64,000 bases of DNA from the NCBI GenBank assembly GCA_017621455.1, contig JAGATC010000003.1, positions 124,001 through 188,000 on the forward strand. The letters run 5' to 3'. Origin of the DNA: Alistipes sp. GTDB taxonomy: Bacteria; Bacteroidota; Bacteroidia; Bacteroidales; Rikenellaceae. Below are positions 26,585-35,406 of the stretch, piece after piece. How positions within the stretch are numbered: position 1 is the stretch's first letter; each line of letters begins with the position of its first letter. The notes beneath the pieces are model-generated. The model saw only the letters and a list, made by a program, of their open reading frames with translations, did not search any database and was not told the DNA's origin. The translations under genes were made by a program, and so were the position numbers.

Positions 26585-27220
26585 ATGACTAATAAGTATA
26601 ATAATTGGGAACGTATCGAACAGATTTTAGCCTATACGAATCACACTGCGCATAGTTTTGCTATGAGTATAGGCCTTACACGTTCAGAGAATATTTATCA
26701 CATCAAGCGAGGTAACTTTGGAATATCGGAGGACCTCGCGGAGCGCATCGTAAGATACTATCCCGAGATTAATCCCACATGGTTGCTGTCGGGCATGGGA
26801 AATATGCTTCGTCATAGCGAGCCAAAGTGTACAACAGCGCCATTTTTCGAGGGGGATATAAGGCGTATCCTCCAGTCGTACAACGACATAACCCCCAATG
26901 GCATGTTCCACTTACCATACGCTTGCGACTGCGATATAGTTGTTAGAACGGCAGATAAGGCTATGGCTATGCCTGGTACGGCTGCCACCGACCTGTTCCT
27001 CAAACAGTCGAAAGTTGACGAGATAGTCCAGGGTAACGAGTACATCATTTGCACCGACAAAGAGGTACTATGGCGCAAGCTACGTAGCGTCAAGTCGAAT
27101 CCCGACGAATGGCGTCTTGTGGCCTACGATAGGGCAGCATACCCCGATACCATCGTTAACAAGGCAGACATTCGCGATGCATGGCGCGTAATCACTCGCA
27201 TGACGATATTAGTCAGCTAA
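26585..27220 (+). CDS. CI/S24-like transcriptional regulator
   Basis: 211 aa. N-terminal Cro/CI-type helix-turn-helix (about 6-60; GLTRSENIYHIKRGNFGISEDLAERIVRYY split as two helices) followed by NPTWLLSGMGNML, a signature of Bacteroidota repressor-like regulators. The C-terminal part (about 100-205) has the beta-rich fold of S24/LexA-like domains (YACDCDIVVRTADKAM, VQGNEYIICTDKEVLWRKL), but a Ser-Lys pair for autocleavage could not be assigned with confidence. An inverted repeat upstream suggests autoregulation. No phage genes adjoin, so it is probably a resident regulator. Confidence 0.8.
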   Translation: MTNKYNNWERIEQILAYTNHTAHSFAMSIGLTRSENIYHIKRGNFGISEDLAERIVRYYPEINPTWLLSGMGNMLRHSEPKCTTAPFFEGDIRRILQSYNDITPNGMFHLPYACDCDIVVRTADKAMAMPGTAATDLFLKQSKVDEIVQGNEYIICTDKEVLWRKLRSVKSNPDEWRLVAYDRAAYPDTIVNKADIRDAWRVITRMTILVS

Positions 27221-27253
27221 GACGTATAAGTGTAAATAATTAAAAAACTAAAT

Positions 27254-28198
27254 ATGAATATGAATATATTGTCAATTGTTTGGGATTGGGATCCGACACT
27301 CGTACAATTAGGCTCGCTCGACATACGCTGGTATGGATTGATGTGGGCAGTTGCTATCTTAGCCGCTGAGCGTGTGTGTCACTACACCTTTAAGCACGAA
27401 GGCCTCCCGCCAAAGACTCTTGAGTCTGCGTTTGTATGGATTGTATTGGGTACGTTCGTAGGCGCACGTCTTGGTCACTGTCTCTTCTACGACCCAGAGT
27501 ACTTCCTAAGCCACCCTCTGGAGATAATCACAGGCATTCGTAATGGTGGCATGGCGAGCCATGGTGCGACCATCGGCATCCTGGTTGGTATATGGATATT
27601 TGCCAAGCGCAATCACCTCCCATTTATCTGGGGTATCGACCGCATTGCTATTGTTGCTCCACTTAGCGGTGCCATTATTCGCCTTGGCAACCTATTTAAC
27701 CATGAGATAGTGGGTTATCCCACTGACCTGCCATGGGGCTTTAAGTTCTTGTATAGCGACCCTACAAGCCGTATGTTCTGGGAGACAAACGACGGCAATG
27801 TGCCAGCAGAGGTCATTGCAGAGATCCCCGCACGTCACCCCGCACAGCTCTACGAGGCGTTGTGCTACTTCCTTGTGTTTGGCATAATCCTATGGCTATA
27901 CTATCGCAAGGACCTCGGTCGTCGTCGCCCCGGCTTCTTGTTCGGTATTGCGATGATTGGCATCTTCCTGTCGCGCTTCTTTATTGAGTTCTGCAAGGAG
28001 GTTCAGGAGCCTTGGGAAGAGGGCATGGCCTTAGATCAGGGTCAGCTGCTTAGTATTCCATTCATTCTCCTTGGCATCTACATGATAGTACGCGCGATGA
28101 TGCGTCCTCAGGTTACAGATATTAATGCTGTGGTTGAGAACGCAAATCGTTACTATGCAAGCGAAGAGAAAAAACAGAATAAAAAGGGTAAGAAATAG
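27254..28198 (+). CDS. lgt: Prolipoprotein diacylglyceryl transferase
   Basis: Transfers diacylglycerol from phosphatidylglycerol to the lipobox Cys of prolipoproteins at the inner membrane. The 314-aa protein has about seven membrane helices; GGMASHGATIG (near 97-107, with the essential HG) and the Lgt signature RLGNLFNHEIVG (about 142-153, Asn/Glu) are present. The hydrophilic tail from about 285 is Lys-rich. A second ATG six bases in is an alternative start. The HU/SPOR gene starts 11 nt downstream. Confidence 0.97.
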   Translation: MNMNILSIVWDWDPTLVQLGSLDIRWYGLMWAVAILAAERVCHYTFKHEGLPPKTLESAFVWIVLGTFVGARLGHCLFYDPEYFLSHPLEIITGIRNGGMASHGATIGILVGIWIFAKRNHLPFIWGIDRIAIVAPLSGAIIRLGNLFNHEIVGYPTDLPWGFKFLYSDPTSRMFWETNDGNVPAEVIAEIPARHPAQLYEALCYFLVFGIILWLYYRKDLGRRRPGFLFGIAMIGIFLSRFFIEFCKEVQEPWEEGMALDQGQLLSIPFILLGIYMIVRAMMRPQVTDINAVVENANRYYASEEKKQNKKGKK

Positions 28199-28209
28199 TT
28201 AAATAAATT

Positions 28210-29214
28210 ATGGTAAACGAAGTCAATAATATCATCTACAACCTATTGGTTCAGGAGCAGGCTGCACACCTTCCTGGTGTTGGCACCCTCTCAGTAGTAC
28301 GACGCTCTGCGGAGATGGAGTCCAGTGACCTTATCTCAGCACCCACATACGTTGTTGAGTTCTCGTCGCACGCGCAAGCTACGTCGGTGGTCGACGCCAT
28401 TGCATACGAGGGCTCAATCGACATTATTAGCGCCGAGGATATATACTCGCGCTGGTTGGAGAGGGTTCGCATCGATAGCACTCTAATTATCGAGGGTGTC
28501 GGAACACTCCGTGACAAGAGCTTTGTTGCCGACCCAGAGTTCATTGCTATGTTTAATGCCCCCGGAGGCAAAAGACGTATTAAGAAGCATGGCAAAAAGG
28601 GTGGCAAGAGAGCGCTCGTTATTATCCTTATCTTGCTTATTGTCGCAGCGCTGTGTGCTGCGGGTTGGTTCTTCCGCGATAAGATAGCAGCTATGCTTGA
28701 TAATAGGAATGCAAGCGAGAATGTTGCTATAAGTGAGAATGATAGCAATGCTGACCTCGAGGAGTTTGTATATACAGAAGATGAAGCGGGTGTTGCTGAA
28801 TCTGAGCCTGAGCCTGAGCTTGAACCTAAAATGGTGATAGAGCAGACAGATGATATTGAGGAGTCAGAAGAGGTAACAGAGGTAGAGGAGACTGAAGAGC
28901 CCGAGGTTAAGACTCCAGCAAAGCCAGTGTCTACAACTCCGAATGGGGACCGTGCAGAGGATTGGACTTTGCGTGATGACATCCGCCACTGGGTGGTTGT
29001 GGGTAGCTATTCAACCGAGGAGAATGCCGAGAGAGCATTGCAACAGATTAAGCAGAAGCACCCCGATACCTATTGCGACATCTTCACGCTTGGCTGGATG
29101 TATGCTGTGGCAGCGTATGGCAGTGCCGACCGTGACGACTGTGTGAACTACATGCGCAAGTATCGCTACGAATACGACCAGATGTGGATATTTACCCCCA
29201 ATAAGTATAAGTAA
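28210..29214 (+). CDS. HU-CCDC81-like / SPOR-domain membrane protein
   Basis: 334 aa. N-terminal HU-like domain (about 1-120; NNIIYNLLVQEQAAHLPGVGTL, VEGVGTL-type turns) on the cytoplasmic side, Lys/Arg-rich GKRRIKKHGKKGGKR, one transmembrane helix (about 136-155). An acidic periplasmic linker follows (about 165-250, many Glu), then a C-terminal SPOR domain (about 258-334; HWVVVGSYSTEENAERAL) that binds denuded septal peptidoglycan. This architecture is typical of Bacteroidota and points to a cell-division role linking DNA-side and wall-side events; the detailed role is unproven. Confidence 0.9.
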   Translation: MVNEVNNIIYNLLVQEQAAHLPGVGTLSVVRRSAEMESSDLISAPTYVVEFSSHAQATSVVDAIAYEGSIDIISAEDIYSRWLERVRIDSTLIIEGVGTLRDKSFVADPEFIAMFNAPGGKRRIKKHGKKGGKRALVIILILLIVAALCAAGWFFRDKIAAMLDNRNASENVAISENDSNADLEEFVYTEDEAGVAESEPEPELEPKMVIEQTDDIEESEEVTEVEETEEPEVKTPAKPVSTTPNGDRAEDWTLRDDIRHWVVVGSYSTEENAERALQQIKQKHPDTYCDIFTLGWMYAVAAYGSADRDDCVNYMRKYRYEYDQMWIFTPNKYK

Positions 29215-29215
29215 T

Positions 29216-29692
29216 ATGGCAATAGCCCGACTGTTAATATCGTTGATTGACACGCTCTATATCAAGCCCATAGAGCGTGTTATATCACGCTATACTTTCG
29301 GTTATATACTGTGTGGTGGAGCCAATATGGTGCTCGACACTCTGTGGTACTATCTCATCTATCACTATGTGGTACTTGAGCAGAATGTCGACTTAGGATT
29401 TGTGGTTATTTCGCCACATATCGCAGCACTAATAATCGTGTTCCCAATAACTTTCTTTACGGGTTTTCTGCTCAACCGCTACGTCGCATTTCGCAGCACA
29501 GAGCAACGCACACGAAAACAGCTCATACGCTATGCACTCTCTGTCGTTGGCTCCATAATACTGAACTACGTATTAGTAAAACTCTTTGTGGAGGCGTGCC
29601 ATATATGGCCCACTGTATCGAAAATGCTAACTACGGCGATTGTAGCGATGTATAGCTTTCTGGCGGCTCGATATTTTACTTTTCGCAAATAA
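29216..29692 (+). CDS. GtrA-family membrane protein
   Basis: 158 aa with four predicted membrane helices (about 22-42, 55-77, 93-112, 123-145), a GtrA-like start (FGYILCGGANMVLDTLWYY) and NRYVAFRSTEQRTRKQLIRYALSV (in parts, about 83-106). GtrA proteins are linked to flipping or positioning of undecaprenyl-phosphate-linked sugars for polysaccharide modification. It begins one nucleotide after the SPOR gene stop, so probably the same transcript. Confidence 0.88.
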   Translation: MAIARLLISLIDTLYIKPIERVISRYTFGYILCGGANMVLDTLWYYLIYHYVVLEQNVDLGFVVISPHIAALIIVFPITFFTGFLLNRYVAFRSTEQRTRKQLIRYALSVVGSIILNYVLVKLFVEACHIWPTVSKMLTTAIVAMYSFLAARYFTFRK

Positions 29693-29729
29693 GCACAATA
29701 TTTGAATGTAAAACGCAAAACTATAGACT

Positions 29730-30533
29730 ATGGAACATTTGTGGATACTATTGGCGGTATCGTTTGCCGTATCAGCAGTAGGGTGGATTTACTTTATCTA
29801 CTTCTTTAGTATTGGTTACGGACTGTCTATCTCGGCACTCTCGGCTACAACGGTCATACTCTTTTATGAGCAGCTGACCACTCCGTCGATTGCACTACTT
29901 GCCGTATTGTTTATCTACGGTATCCGCTTAGCGATGTATCTGCTTATCCGCGAGAAGAGGTCGGCATCGTATAAAAAAATACTTTACCAGCCCGAGATTT
30001 CGCAGCGTAAGCCCGTGTTTGTCATGCTGATGATATGGATATCTTGCGCACTGCTTTATGTGGGACAGATTAGCCCCGCGTCGTTCTATCTCGCCAACAT
30101 GGCAGAGGGCGCAGAGGTTAACGAGCTGTGGATGTGGATAGGCGCTGTGGTTGCGGCCTTGGGAGTACTTATTGAGGCTATTGCTGATGCCCAGAAGAGT
30201 GCCGCAAAGAGGCGCAATCCTAAACGCTTTGTCGACCACGGTCTCTATCGCATTGTGCGTTGCCCCAACTACTTTGGCGAGGTACTTATGTGGACTGGTA
30301 GTTTCCTCGTGTGTATTGGTGCTTGCTGTAGTGTATGGCAGTGGGTGGTGGCCGCGCTCGGTTATATAGGCATTATCTATGTGATGTTTAGTGGAGCTCG
30401 TCGCCTCGAACTACGTCAGACTGAGACGTATGGCAACGACCCAGAGTTCCAGGCATACATCAAACGCACCCCCATCCTTCTTCCACTCGTGCCCATCTAT
30501 AGCGTCGCTAAGCATAAGTGGCTGCAGGCGTAA
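29730..30533 (+). CDS. DUF1295/isoprenylcysteine-methyltransferase-like membrane protein
   Basis: 267 aa, six to seven membrane helices. C-terminal motif KRFVDHGLYRIVRCPNYFGE, then VLMWTGSFL, is the signature shared by DUF1295 proteins, 5-alpha-reductase-like enzymes and isoprenylcysteine methyltransferases. The activity (lipid or steroid reduction or methylation) cannot be decided from sequence. Start 38 nt after gtrA; a terminator follows. Confidence 0.85.
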   Translation: MEHLWILLAVSFAVSAVGWIYFIYFFSIGYGLSISALSATTVILFYEQLTTPSIALLAVLFIYGIRLAMYLLIREKRSASYKKILYQPEISQRKPVFVMLMIWISCALLYVGQISPASFYLANMAEGAEVNELWMWIGAVVAALGVLIEAIADAQKSAAKRRNPKRFVDHGLYRIVRCPNYFGEVLMWTGSFLVCIGACCSVWQWVVAALGYIGIIYVMFSGARRLELRQTETYGNDPEFQAYIKRTPILLPLVPIYSVAKHKWLQA

Positions 30534-30565
30534 TGTCTCAGTTATAGAGAATTTAGTGAATTTAT

Positions 30566-30619
30566 GGGGATTAAGGAGAAGCTATCAGCAATAGTTTCCC
30601 CTTAATTCCCCTATTTTTT
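30566..30619 (+). terminator. Intrinsic terminator after the DUF1295 gene
   Basis: GGGGATTAAGG (30566-30576) with CCTTAATTCCCC (30600-30611), inner extension with GCTAT/ATAG, then a T-run TATTTTTTT. Confidence 0.8.
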
Positions 30620-30652
30620 TACCCAATACACTTTTATTTTCTAAAAAAAATG

Positions 30653-30660
30653 TATCTTTG
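30653..30660 (+). promoter_or_regulatory. Promoter of the PqqD-like gene / metal cluster
   Basis: TATCTTTG, 24 nt before the PqqD-like ATG; no clear -33 TTG, only T-rich sequence. Confidence 0.6.
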
Positions 30661-30684
30661 CCACGTAATTATGTATATGTAGCT

Positions 30685-30951
30685 ATGAAGATTAAGCACG
30701 AGTATAAGGTGCGCGAAATGGCGGGTGAGCATGTGGTAATCATGCAGGGTAAGTATGGTGCCGACATGACTCGCATAATATCTCTCAACGAGAGTGCGTT
30801 GTACCTATGGAATGCTATCTACGACACCGATTTCAGCATCGATAGGGTAGCCAACCTACTTGCCGAGCACTATGGCATCGACGACGAGGTGGCACTGCGT
30901 GATGCTACACGATGGGTGGATAAGCTCGACGAGTGCGGATTAATTGAATAG
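30685..30951 (+). CDS. PqqD-family peptide-chaperone-like protein
   Basis: 88 aa from the ATG at 30685; an upstream ATG lies within the core promoter region and is rejected. PqqD proteins are small winged-helix RiPP-recognition elements that present precursor peptides to radical-SAM or other modifying enzymes. Here MTRIISLNESALYLWNAI and LAEHYGIDDEVALRDATRWVDKL (two segments) match the family. No radical-SAM gene or precursor peptide is beside it. It lies 18 nt before the His-rich metal gene, probably cotranscribed, so its role is unclear. Stand-alone PqqD proteins are frequent in Bacteroidota. Confidence 0.85.
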   Translation: MKIKHEYKVREMAGEHVVIMQGKYGADMTRIISLNESALYLWNAIYDTDFSIDRVANLLAEHYGIDDEVALRDATRWVDKLDECGLIE

Positions 30952-30969
30952 CCTATTACACGGTGATAT

Positions 30970-31404
30970 ATGAGAGGGCTTAGGGTGATATATGCGACAA
31001 TATTGGCGGTTATATACGTGACGGCCTCGTTGCTATCATCATTAGATGTGCTTACGTGCAACCATCCTCATCATCACCACCACCACGCAGAACACACCGA
31101 GTGCACGTGTCACGCTCATAGTGCTGAGCATGGCATCGCAGCCTTTTCGTCGAAGTGTTGCGACCATGAGCACGACCTTCTTGGCGACACACACACGGCA
31201 ATTATCGTGGAGAAGGAGGGTAGTGACTCAAACGAACTTCACCCCGTAACATTAGACCTTACCGAGGCGCTTCTTGCCTCAAGTATATCTCTAGATGTCA
31301 TAGCCAAAGAGCGTGAATACTATTACATTGGCTATGAATCGGCGCCGCCATGCGCGGCATTCACACGCTTCGATGCGTTGCGTGCTCCTCCAGTATTAGC
31401 ATAA
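30970..31404 (+). CDS. His/Cys-rich membrane-anchored protein (metal-binding)
   Basis: 144 aa. One N-terminal hydrophobic helix (about 8-28) is followed by a His/Cys cluster (LTCNHPHHHHHHAEHTECTC, about 28-47) and a second set (SKCCDHEHD). The rest is soluble with no family motif that I recognise. The cluster should bind soft or borderline metals (Cu, Zn, Ni). It sits directly before a TonB receptor and an HMA-domain protein, so a periplasmic metal store or chaperone role in metal uptake or detoxification is inferred. Confidence 0.8.
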   Translation: MRGLRVIYATILAVIYVTASLLSSLDVLTCNHPHHHHHHAEHTECTCHAHSAEHGIAAFSSKCCDHEHDLLGDTHTAIIVEKEGSDSNELHPVTLDLTEALLASSISLDVIAKEREYYYIGYESAPPCAAFTRFDALRAPPVLA

Positions 31405-31437
31405 GGTGCGTTGTAATAGCTACAAGGCATCTGGCGT

Positions 31438-31507
31438 CGTGCCCCAAGGTGGGCACGCTCACTCATGTGTATATCACATAAAACCCACACATGTGCGCAT
31501 ACGCACA
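31438..31507. promoter_or_regulatory. Cluster of inverted repeats upstream of the metal TonB receptor
   Basis: Four dyads within 70 bp: CGTGCCC/GGGCACG (31438-31457), ATGTG/CACAT (31465-31479), CACATGTG (31488-31495), TGTGCG/CGCACA (31492-31507). The first could be an RNA hairpin. The others look like operator half-sites for a metal regulator. No cobalamin-riboswitch core was seen. Confidence 0.4.
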
Positions 31508-31543
31508 ACAATAAATCAAACTACCTATAACTAAAATATAGAA

Positions 31544-33940
31544 ATGAAAAACAGAATCTTAGTTATCCTCGTTGCGATGCTGCTTATGCCAGTAATGGCT
31601 TTCGCACAGCGTACCGTAACGGGAATTGTAGTGGATGCCAATAACCAGCAGCCTCTTATTGGTGCTACGCTCTACTGGAAGGATACCACTGCAGGTGCGA
31701 CATCCACAGTAGATGGCACCTTCTCTATCCGTCGCGTGAACGGCTTCAATACTCTTGTGGTCGACTACCTCGGCTACGACATCGTGGAGCTCGACCTCAG
31801 CGATAAGGAGCAGAACACCATTACCATCGAGCTTACTCCCTCAGCAGTAGACATCGACGAAGTGGTTGTCGAGGGTCAGCAGCGTGGCAACTACGCTAAG
31901 CAGAGTGGTATTACACGTCAGGAGCAGATATCGTTTGCGGGTCTCTGCAAGATGGCGTGCTGCTCACTGGCAGAGTCGTTCGAGAACTCAGCCTCGGTGA
32001 CTGTGGGTTATAGCGACGCTATCTCAGGTGCTCGACAGATTAAGATGCTTGGCTTGGCGGGTACTTACACCCAGATTCTCGACGAGAACCGTCCCATTAT
32101 GCAGGGCGCGGGTGCTGCCTACGGCTTGAGCTATACCCCTGGCATGTGGCTAAACTCTATCCAGGTATCTAAGGGTGTAGCATCGGTGACAGCTGGCCAC
32201 GAGGCCATCACCGGCCAGATCAATCTTGAGCACCGCAAGCCTACCGATGATGAGCGCTTCTTCCTAAACCTCTACTTCGATTCGGAGCTTCGTCCCGAGA
32301 TTAACGTATCGTCAGCAATACCATTGACTAAGGATAAGAGCCTCTCGACCGTAATCATGGCACACGGCTCGTTGGATACTGCCACGCACGATATGAACGA
32401 GGATGGCTTTGCCGATATGCCTAAGGCTAATCAGATTAACGTAGCTAATAAGTGGCTCTGGCAGAATGCTGGTGGCGTGCAGCTGCGCTGGGGCTGGAAG
32501 GTAGTAAACGAGAACCGCATAGGTGGTCAGATGGGCTACAAGAAGGATATGTACGACGAGATGATGGCTAACCCTCTCGGTACGCCTTACGGCTCGAAGA
32601 TACACAACCGCAACATCAACGCATACGCAAAGCTCGGCATCCCTGTAGGCTACGAGCGCACCTTCACGGGCGACCCCGCCGATGCCGTGCAGAACAACTT
32701 TGCGATGATTCTCGACTACGACAATTACCTCACCGACTCATACTTCGGCATAAATAACATCGACGTTACGGAGAACGCCTTTCGTTTCAATGCCACCTAT
32801 GCTCACTACTTCACTCAGCGCTCATCACTCAACGTGGGCGCCTCGGCATACGTGCGCTTGATGGATAACGACTACCTTCAGCAGCGCCTCGATAACGACA
32901 CCCCAACAGCATCGTGGGCGGTAGCGGGCAAGTCGATGTTGGCAGAGCCTGGCGTATTCGCCGAGTACACCTACCAGATTGAGGAGAAGTTCTCACTTGT
33001 TGTGGGCGTTCGTGGCGACTACTCTATGGTCGATGGCGACTACTATTACGACGGTAAGGAGCGCAACAAGATGCTCTTTACTCCTCGTTCGCACATCCGC
33101 TGGAGCATCACCCCTCGCACCACACTCCGTGCCTCGGCAGGTATGGGCTACCGCCGCCAGAACCTCGTTACGGATAATATCTGGATGATGACCACATCGC
33201 GCAACATCAAGTTGAACGACCCAGAGTATGGCTATGCTCAGCTCAACGACGACATGGAGGCTGCTGCAACCTTTGGCGGTAGCATCTCGCAGACCTTCCG
33301 CCTTGCACAGGACGATATGGCGACCATTAGCTTCGACTACTTCCGCACACAGTTCTTTAACACCATGGTCTTCGACCAGGAGACGTCAGATAACAGCATC
33401 CTTATATATAATAGTAGGGGTCGCTCATTTACCGACAACTACCAGGTAGACTTCAACTGGACACCTTTCCGTGGCTTCGACCTCTTTGCTACGTTCCGCT
33501 ACACCAATGCTAAGATGACCGTAGAACGCGAGGGTGGTGAGCAGATTCTCGTTGAGCGCCCCTTGACTTCACGATATAAAGGTCTTATCAACATCCAGTA
33601 TGCTACAGGTCGCTGGGTATTCGATGCTACGGCTCAGCTCAATGGTCCTATGCGTCTGCCACAGCTCGATGGCGATATGGTTAAAGCCGTGGAGAACCCC
33701 GAGTTATCACCCGTATACCCCATGTTCTTCGCGCAGGTGAGCTACAAGATTAGCAACCTTACCCTATACCTCGGTTGCGAGAATATCGCCAACTATATGC
33801 AGGGACGTAAAGGTCACGGCAACAAACCCATCATCATGGAGGGAGCATCTGCCTACGACCCTGGCTTCAACTCGTCGATGGTATGGGGCCCACTTATGGG
33901 ACGTAAGTTCTATATCGGTTTACGCCTAAACCTCTATTAA
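31544..33940 (+). CDS. TonB-dependent outer-membrane receptor (heavy-metal type)
   Basis: 798 aa. Signal peptide (about 1-22, ending MAFAQ), carboxypeptidase-regulatory-like domain (about 23-105; GIVVDANNQQPLIGATLYWK), plug domain with GARQIKMLGLAGTYTQIL and a Cys cluster LCKMACCSL just before it, then a 22-stranded barrel ending GLRLNLY. Transports a ligand into the periplasm using TonB energy. Located between a His-rich membrane protein and an HMA protein, so a metal or metallophore is the likely ligand (copper or zinc suspected, inferred). Confidence 0.93.
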   Translation: MKNRILVILVAMLLMPVMAFAQRTVTGIVVDANNQQPLIGATLYWKDTTAGATSTVDGTFSIRRVNGFNTLVVDYLGYDIVELDLSDKEQNTITIELTPSAVDIDEVVVEGQQRGNYAKQSGITRQEQISFAGLCKMACCSLAESFENSASVTVGYSDAISGARQIKMLGLAGTYTQILDENRPIMQGAGAAYGLSYTPGMWLNSIQVSKGVASVTAGHEAITGQINLEHRKPTDDERFFLNLYFDSELRPEINVSSAIPLTKDKSLSTVIMAHGSLDTATHDMNEDGFADMPKANQINVANKWLWQNAGGVQLRWGWKVVNENRIGGQMGYKKDMYDEMMANPLGTPYGSKIHNRNINAYAKLGIPVGYERTFTGDPADAVQNNFAMILDYDNYLTDSYFGINNIDVTENAFRFNATYAHYFTQRSSLNVGASAYVRLMDNDYLQQRLDNDTPTASWAVAGKSMLAEPGVFAEYTYQIEEKFSLVVGVRGDYSMVDGDYYYDGKERNKMLFTPRSHIRWSITPRTTLRASAGMGYRRQNLVTDNIWMMTTSRNIKLNDPEYGYAQLNDDMEAAATFGGSISQTFRLAQDDMATISFDYFRTQFFNTMVFDQETSDNSILIYNSRGRSFTDNYQVDFNWTPFRGFDLFATFRYTNAKMTVEREGGEQILVERPLTSRYKGLINIQYATGRWVFDATAQLNGPMRLPQLDGDMVKAVENPELSPVYPMFFAQVSYKISNLTLYLGCENIANYMQGRKGHGNKPIIMEGASAYDPGFNSSMVWGPLMGRKFYIGLRLNLY

Positions 33941-33990
33941 TACAATAAAACAGGAGTATAAAACGTTAAACTATAAAACTATAGATCACT

Positions 33991-34407
33991 ATGAAGAAGA
34001 TTTTGTTAGTGTGCCTCGTGGCACTTTTCAGCGTAGCAGTAGCCGACGCACAGCAGCCCCAGAAGGGTAAGAAGCAGACCGTAACAACCACCTTTGTTAC
34101 TGACATCGACTGCGAGGGTTGCGCTAAGAAGGTTACCAACACCATTCCTTACGAGAAGGGTGTTAAGGACGTGCAGGTAGACGTCCCCTCAAAGACCGTT
34201 ACCGTAACCTACGACCCTACTAAGACCAACGATGAGGCTCTTATCAAGGCATTCTCGAAGATTAAGATAAACGCCTCAGTAGAGGGTTGTACTGGCGACT
34301 GCTGCGGTCACGACCATAAGGCAGAGAAGCAGGAGTGTACCGATGATTGCTGCGAGGGTCACGACCACCACCATGGTCACAACCATAACCACGGCCACCG
34401 TCACTAA
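33991..34407 (+). CDS. Secreted HMA-domain metallochaperone with His-rich tail
   Basis: 138 aa. Signal peptide ending ADAQ (about 1-21), then an HMA domain with metal-binding CEGC (DIDCEGCAKKVTN; about 41-53). Then two Cys-Cys/His clusters (TGDCCGHDHK and DDCCEGHDHHHGHNH) in the last 40 residues. It should bind Cu(I) or similar ions in the periplasm after import through the neighbouring receptor, or scavenge excess. Codon use is biased towards highly expressed codons. Third gene of the cluster; a strong terminator follows. Confidence 0.9.
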   Translation: MKKILLVCLVALFSVAVADAQQPQKGKKQTVTTTFVTDIDCEGCAKKVTNTIPYEKGVKDVQVDVPSKTVTVTYDPTKTNDEALIKAFSKIKINASVEGCTGDCCGHDHKAEKQECTDDCCEGHDHHHGHNHNHGHRH

Positions 34408-34422
34408 TGGTGATAGAGATGA

Positions 34423-34457
34423 AATAAGGGGCTGACCACCATGGTCAACCCCTTATT
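34423..34457. terminator. Convergent terminator
   Basis: AATAAGGGGCTGACCA (34423-34438) pairs with 34442-34457 with one mismatch and a three-base loop. T-rich on both sides; it separates the metal cluster (+) and the BACON lipoprotein (-). Confidence 0.85.
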
Positions 34458-34479
34458 ATTTGTAGTAGGGTAGTGCAAT

Positions 34480-35289
34480 CTACACCGCCTCATTGATAAA
34501 CGAGTAATCACCCTCGTAAATCACGGTATGCTTCTCCAATATGTCGCCCATATATAGTGTGACCTCGAGCGTTACTTTACCCTCCTCAACAGTGAGCTTA
34601 CCAGTCTCATAGCTAATCTGGTTCTTCGATGATGCATTGCCGCTTTCATCGTTGATCTGATACCAGCTGAAGCTATCTGTAAATGTGTTAGAAAAGCCCG
34701 AGTTACTCTTGTCGAACTCGTAGGTGCCCACTGGAATTGTTATATGATTCATGTCAGCAGGAGTCTCGAGAAGGTAGAGGTCAACAAAGTAGTAATGCGC
34801 ATTGGCCACATAGTACGAATTGTTGCCATCAAGCCCCAAATCATTGAAGATTAGGTAGTAGTTATACATACCAGACTGCATGCCGTAGTACTTACCTGTA
34901 AGGCTAAAGTCGCTGATAGTCTTGTTTGTAGGAGCAGGGTTGCCAGCCTGGTTGATGGTCACCTGGAACGATGAGCTATCGTATGTAACGGTGATTACGC
35001 CAGTACGTGGTGCCTCATCTGGATTCTTATCCACGTTGTATGTAATCTTGCCCATCTCCTTGTAACCGAAGTTACCTATCCAATCTACATCAGCAGTAGC
35101 CTCTACAGTAGCGTCCTCAATAGGGTTAATAAGCTCATACTTAAGAAATCCCATTGCGCTACCTGAACTGATGTTTACCTCAGAGTCGGTTACAAGCTTG
35201 ATAGCAGCATTCTTAACATCGTTGTCTGCAGGCTCGCAGGCTGTGACAATTAGCGACACAAGCGCCAAAATTGATAGAAGTTTTTTCAT
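34480..35289 (-). CDS. BACON-domain lipoprotein, unknown function
   Basis: 269 aa from the ATG at 35289 (MKKLLSILALVSLIVTACEP, lipobox TAC); an ATG two codons upstream is equally possible. A BACON-like beta-sandwich occupies about 30-120 (DVDWIGNFGY...RTGVITVTYDSSSFQVTINQAG in pieces). A second beta-rich region from about 125 (GKYYGMQSGMYNYYLIFND) has no family that I recognise. Such lipoproteins are usually surface or outer-membrane and bind carbohydrate or protein. The gene stands alone with its own promoter. Confidence 0.82.
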   Translation of the reverse strand: MKKLLSILALVSLIVTACEPADNDVKNAAIKLVTDSEVNISSGSAMGFLKYELINPIEDATVEATADVDWIGNFGYKEMGKITYNVDKNPDEAPRTGVITVTYDSSSFQVTINQAGNPAPTNKTISDFSLTGKYYGMQSGMYNYYLIFNDLGLDGNNSYYVANAHYYFVDLYLLETPADMNHITIPVGTYEFDKSNSGFSNTFTDSFSWYQINDESGNASSKNQISYETGKLTVEEGKVTLEVTLYMGDILEKHTVIYEGDYSFINEAV

Positions 35290-35333
35290 GGTCATATAAT
35301 GTTTAGTATTCGTATATTTTTATAATTCTGGTG

Positions 35334-35341
35334 CAAATATA
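35334..35341 (-). promoter_or_regulatory. Promoter of the BACON lipoprotein
   Basis: The minus-strand bases are TATATTTG, 44 nt before the ATG. It lies back to back with the VanX-like promoter. Confidence 0.6.
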
Positions 35342-35372
35342 CCTATTTTTTGTATATCTGTGTAACAATTCT

Positions 35373-35380
35373 TAAATTTG
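35373..35380 (+). promoter_or_regulatory. Promoter of the VanX-like dipeptidase
   Basis: TAAATTTG with TTG at 35350-35352, spacer 20 bp; the ATG is 26 nt downstream. Confidence 0.6.
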
Positions 35381-35406
35381 TACGTTGATTTCTTAAATTT
35401 CCAGTG

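Noticed and set aside
31405..31543. A cobalamin or other riboswitch before the TonB receptor
   Set aside because: No B12-box or other known riboswitch core seen; only simple dyads.
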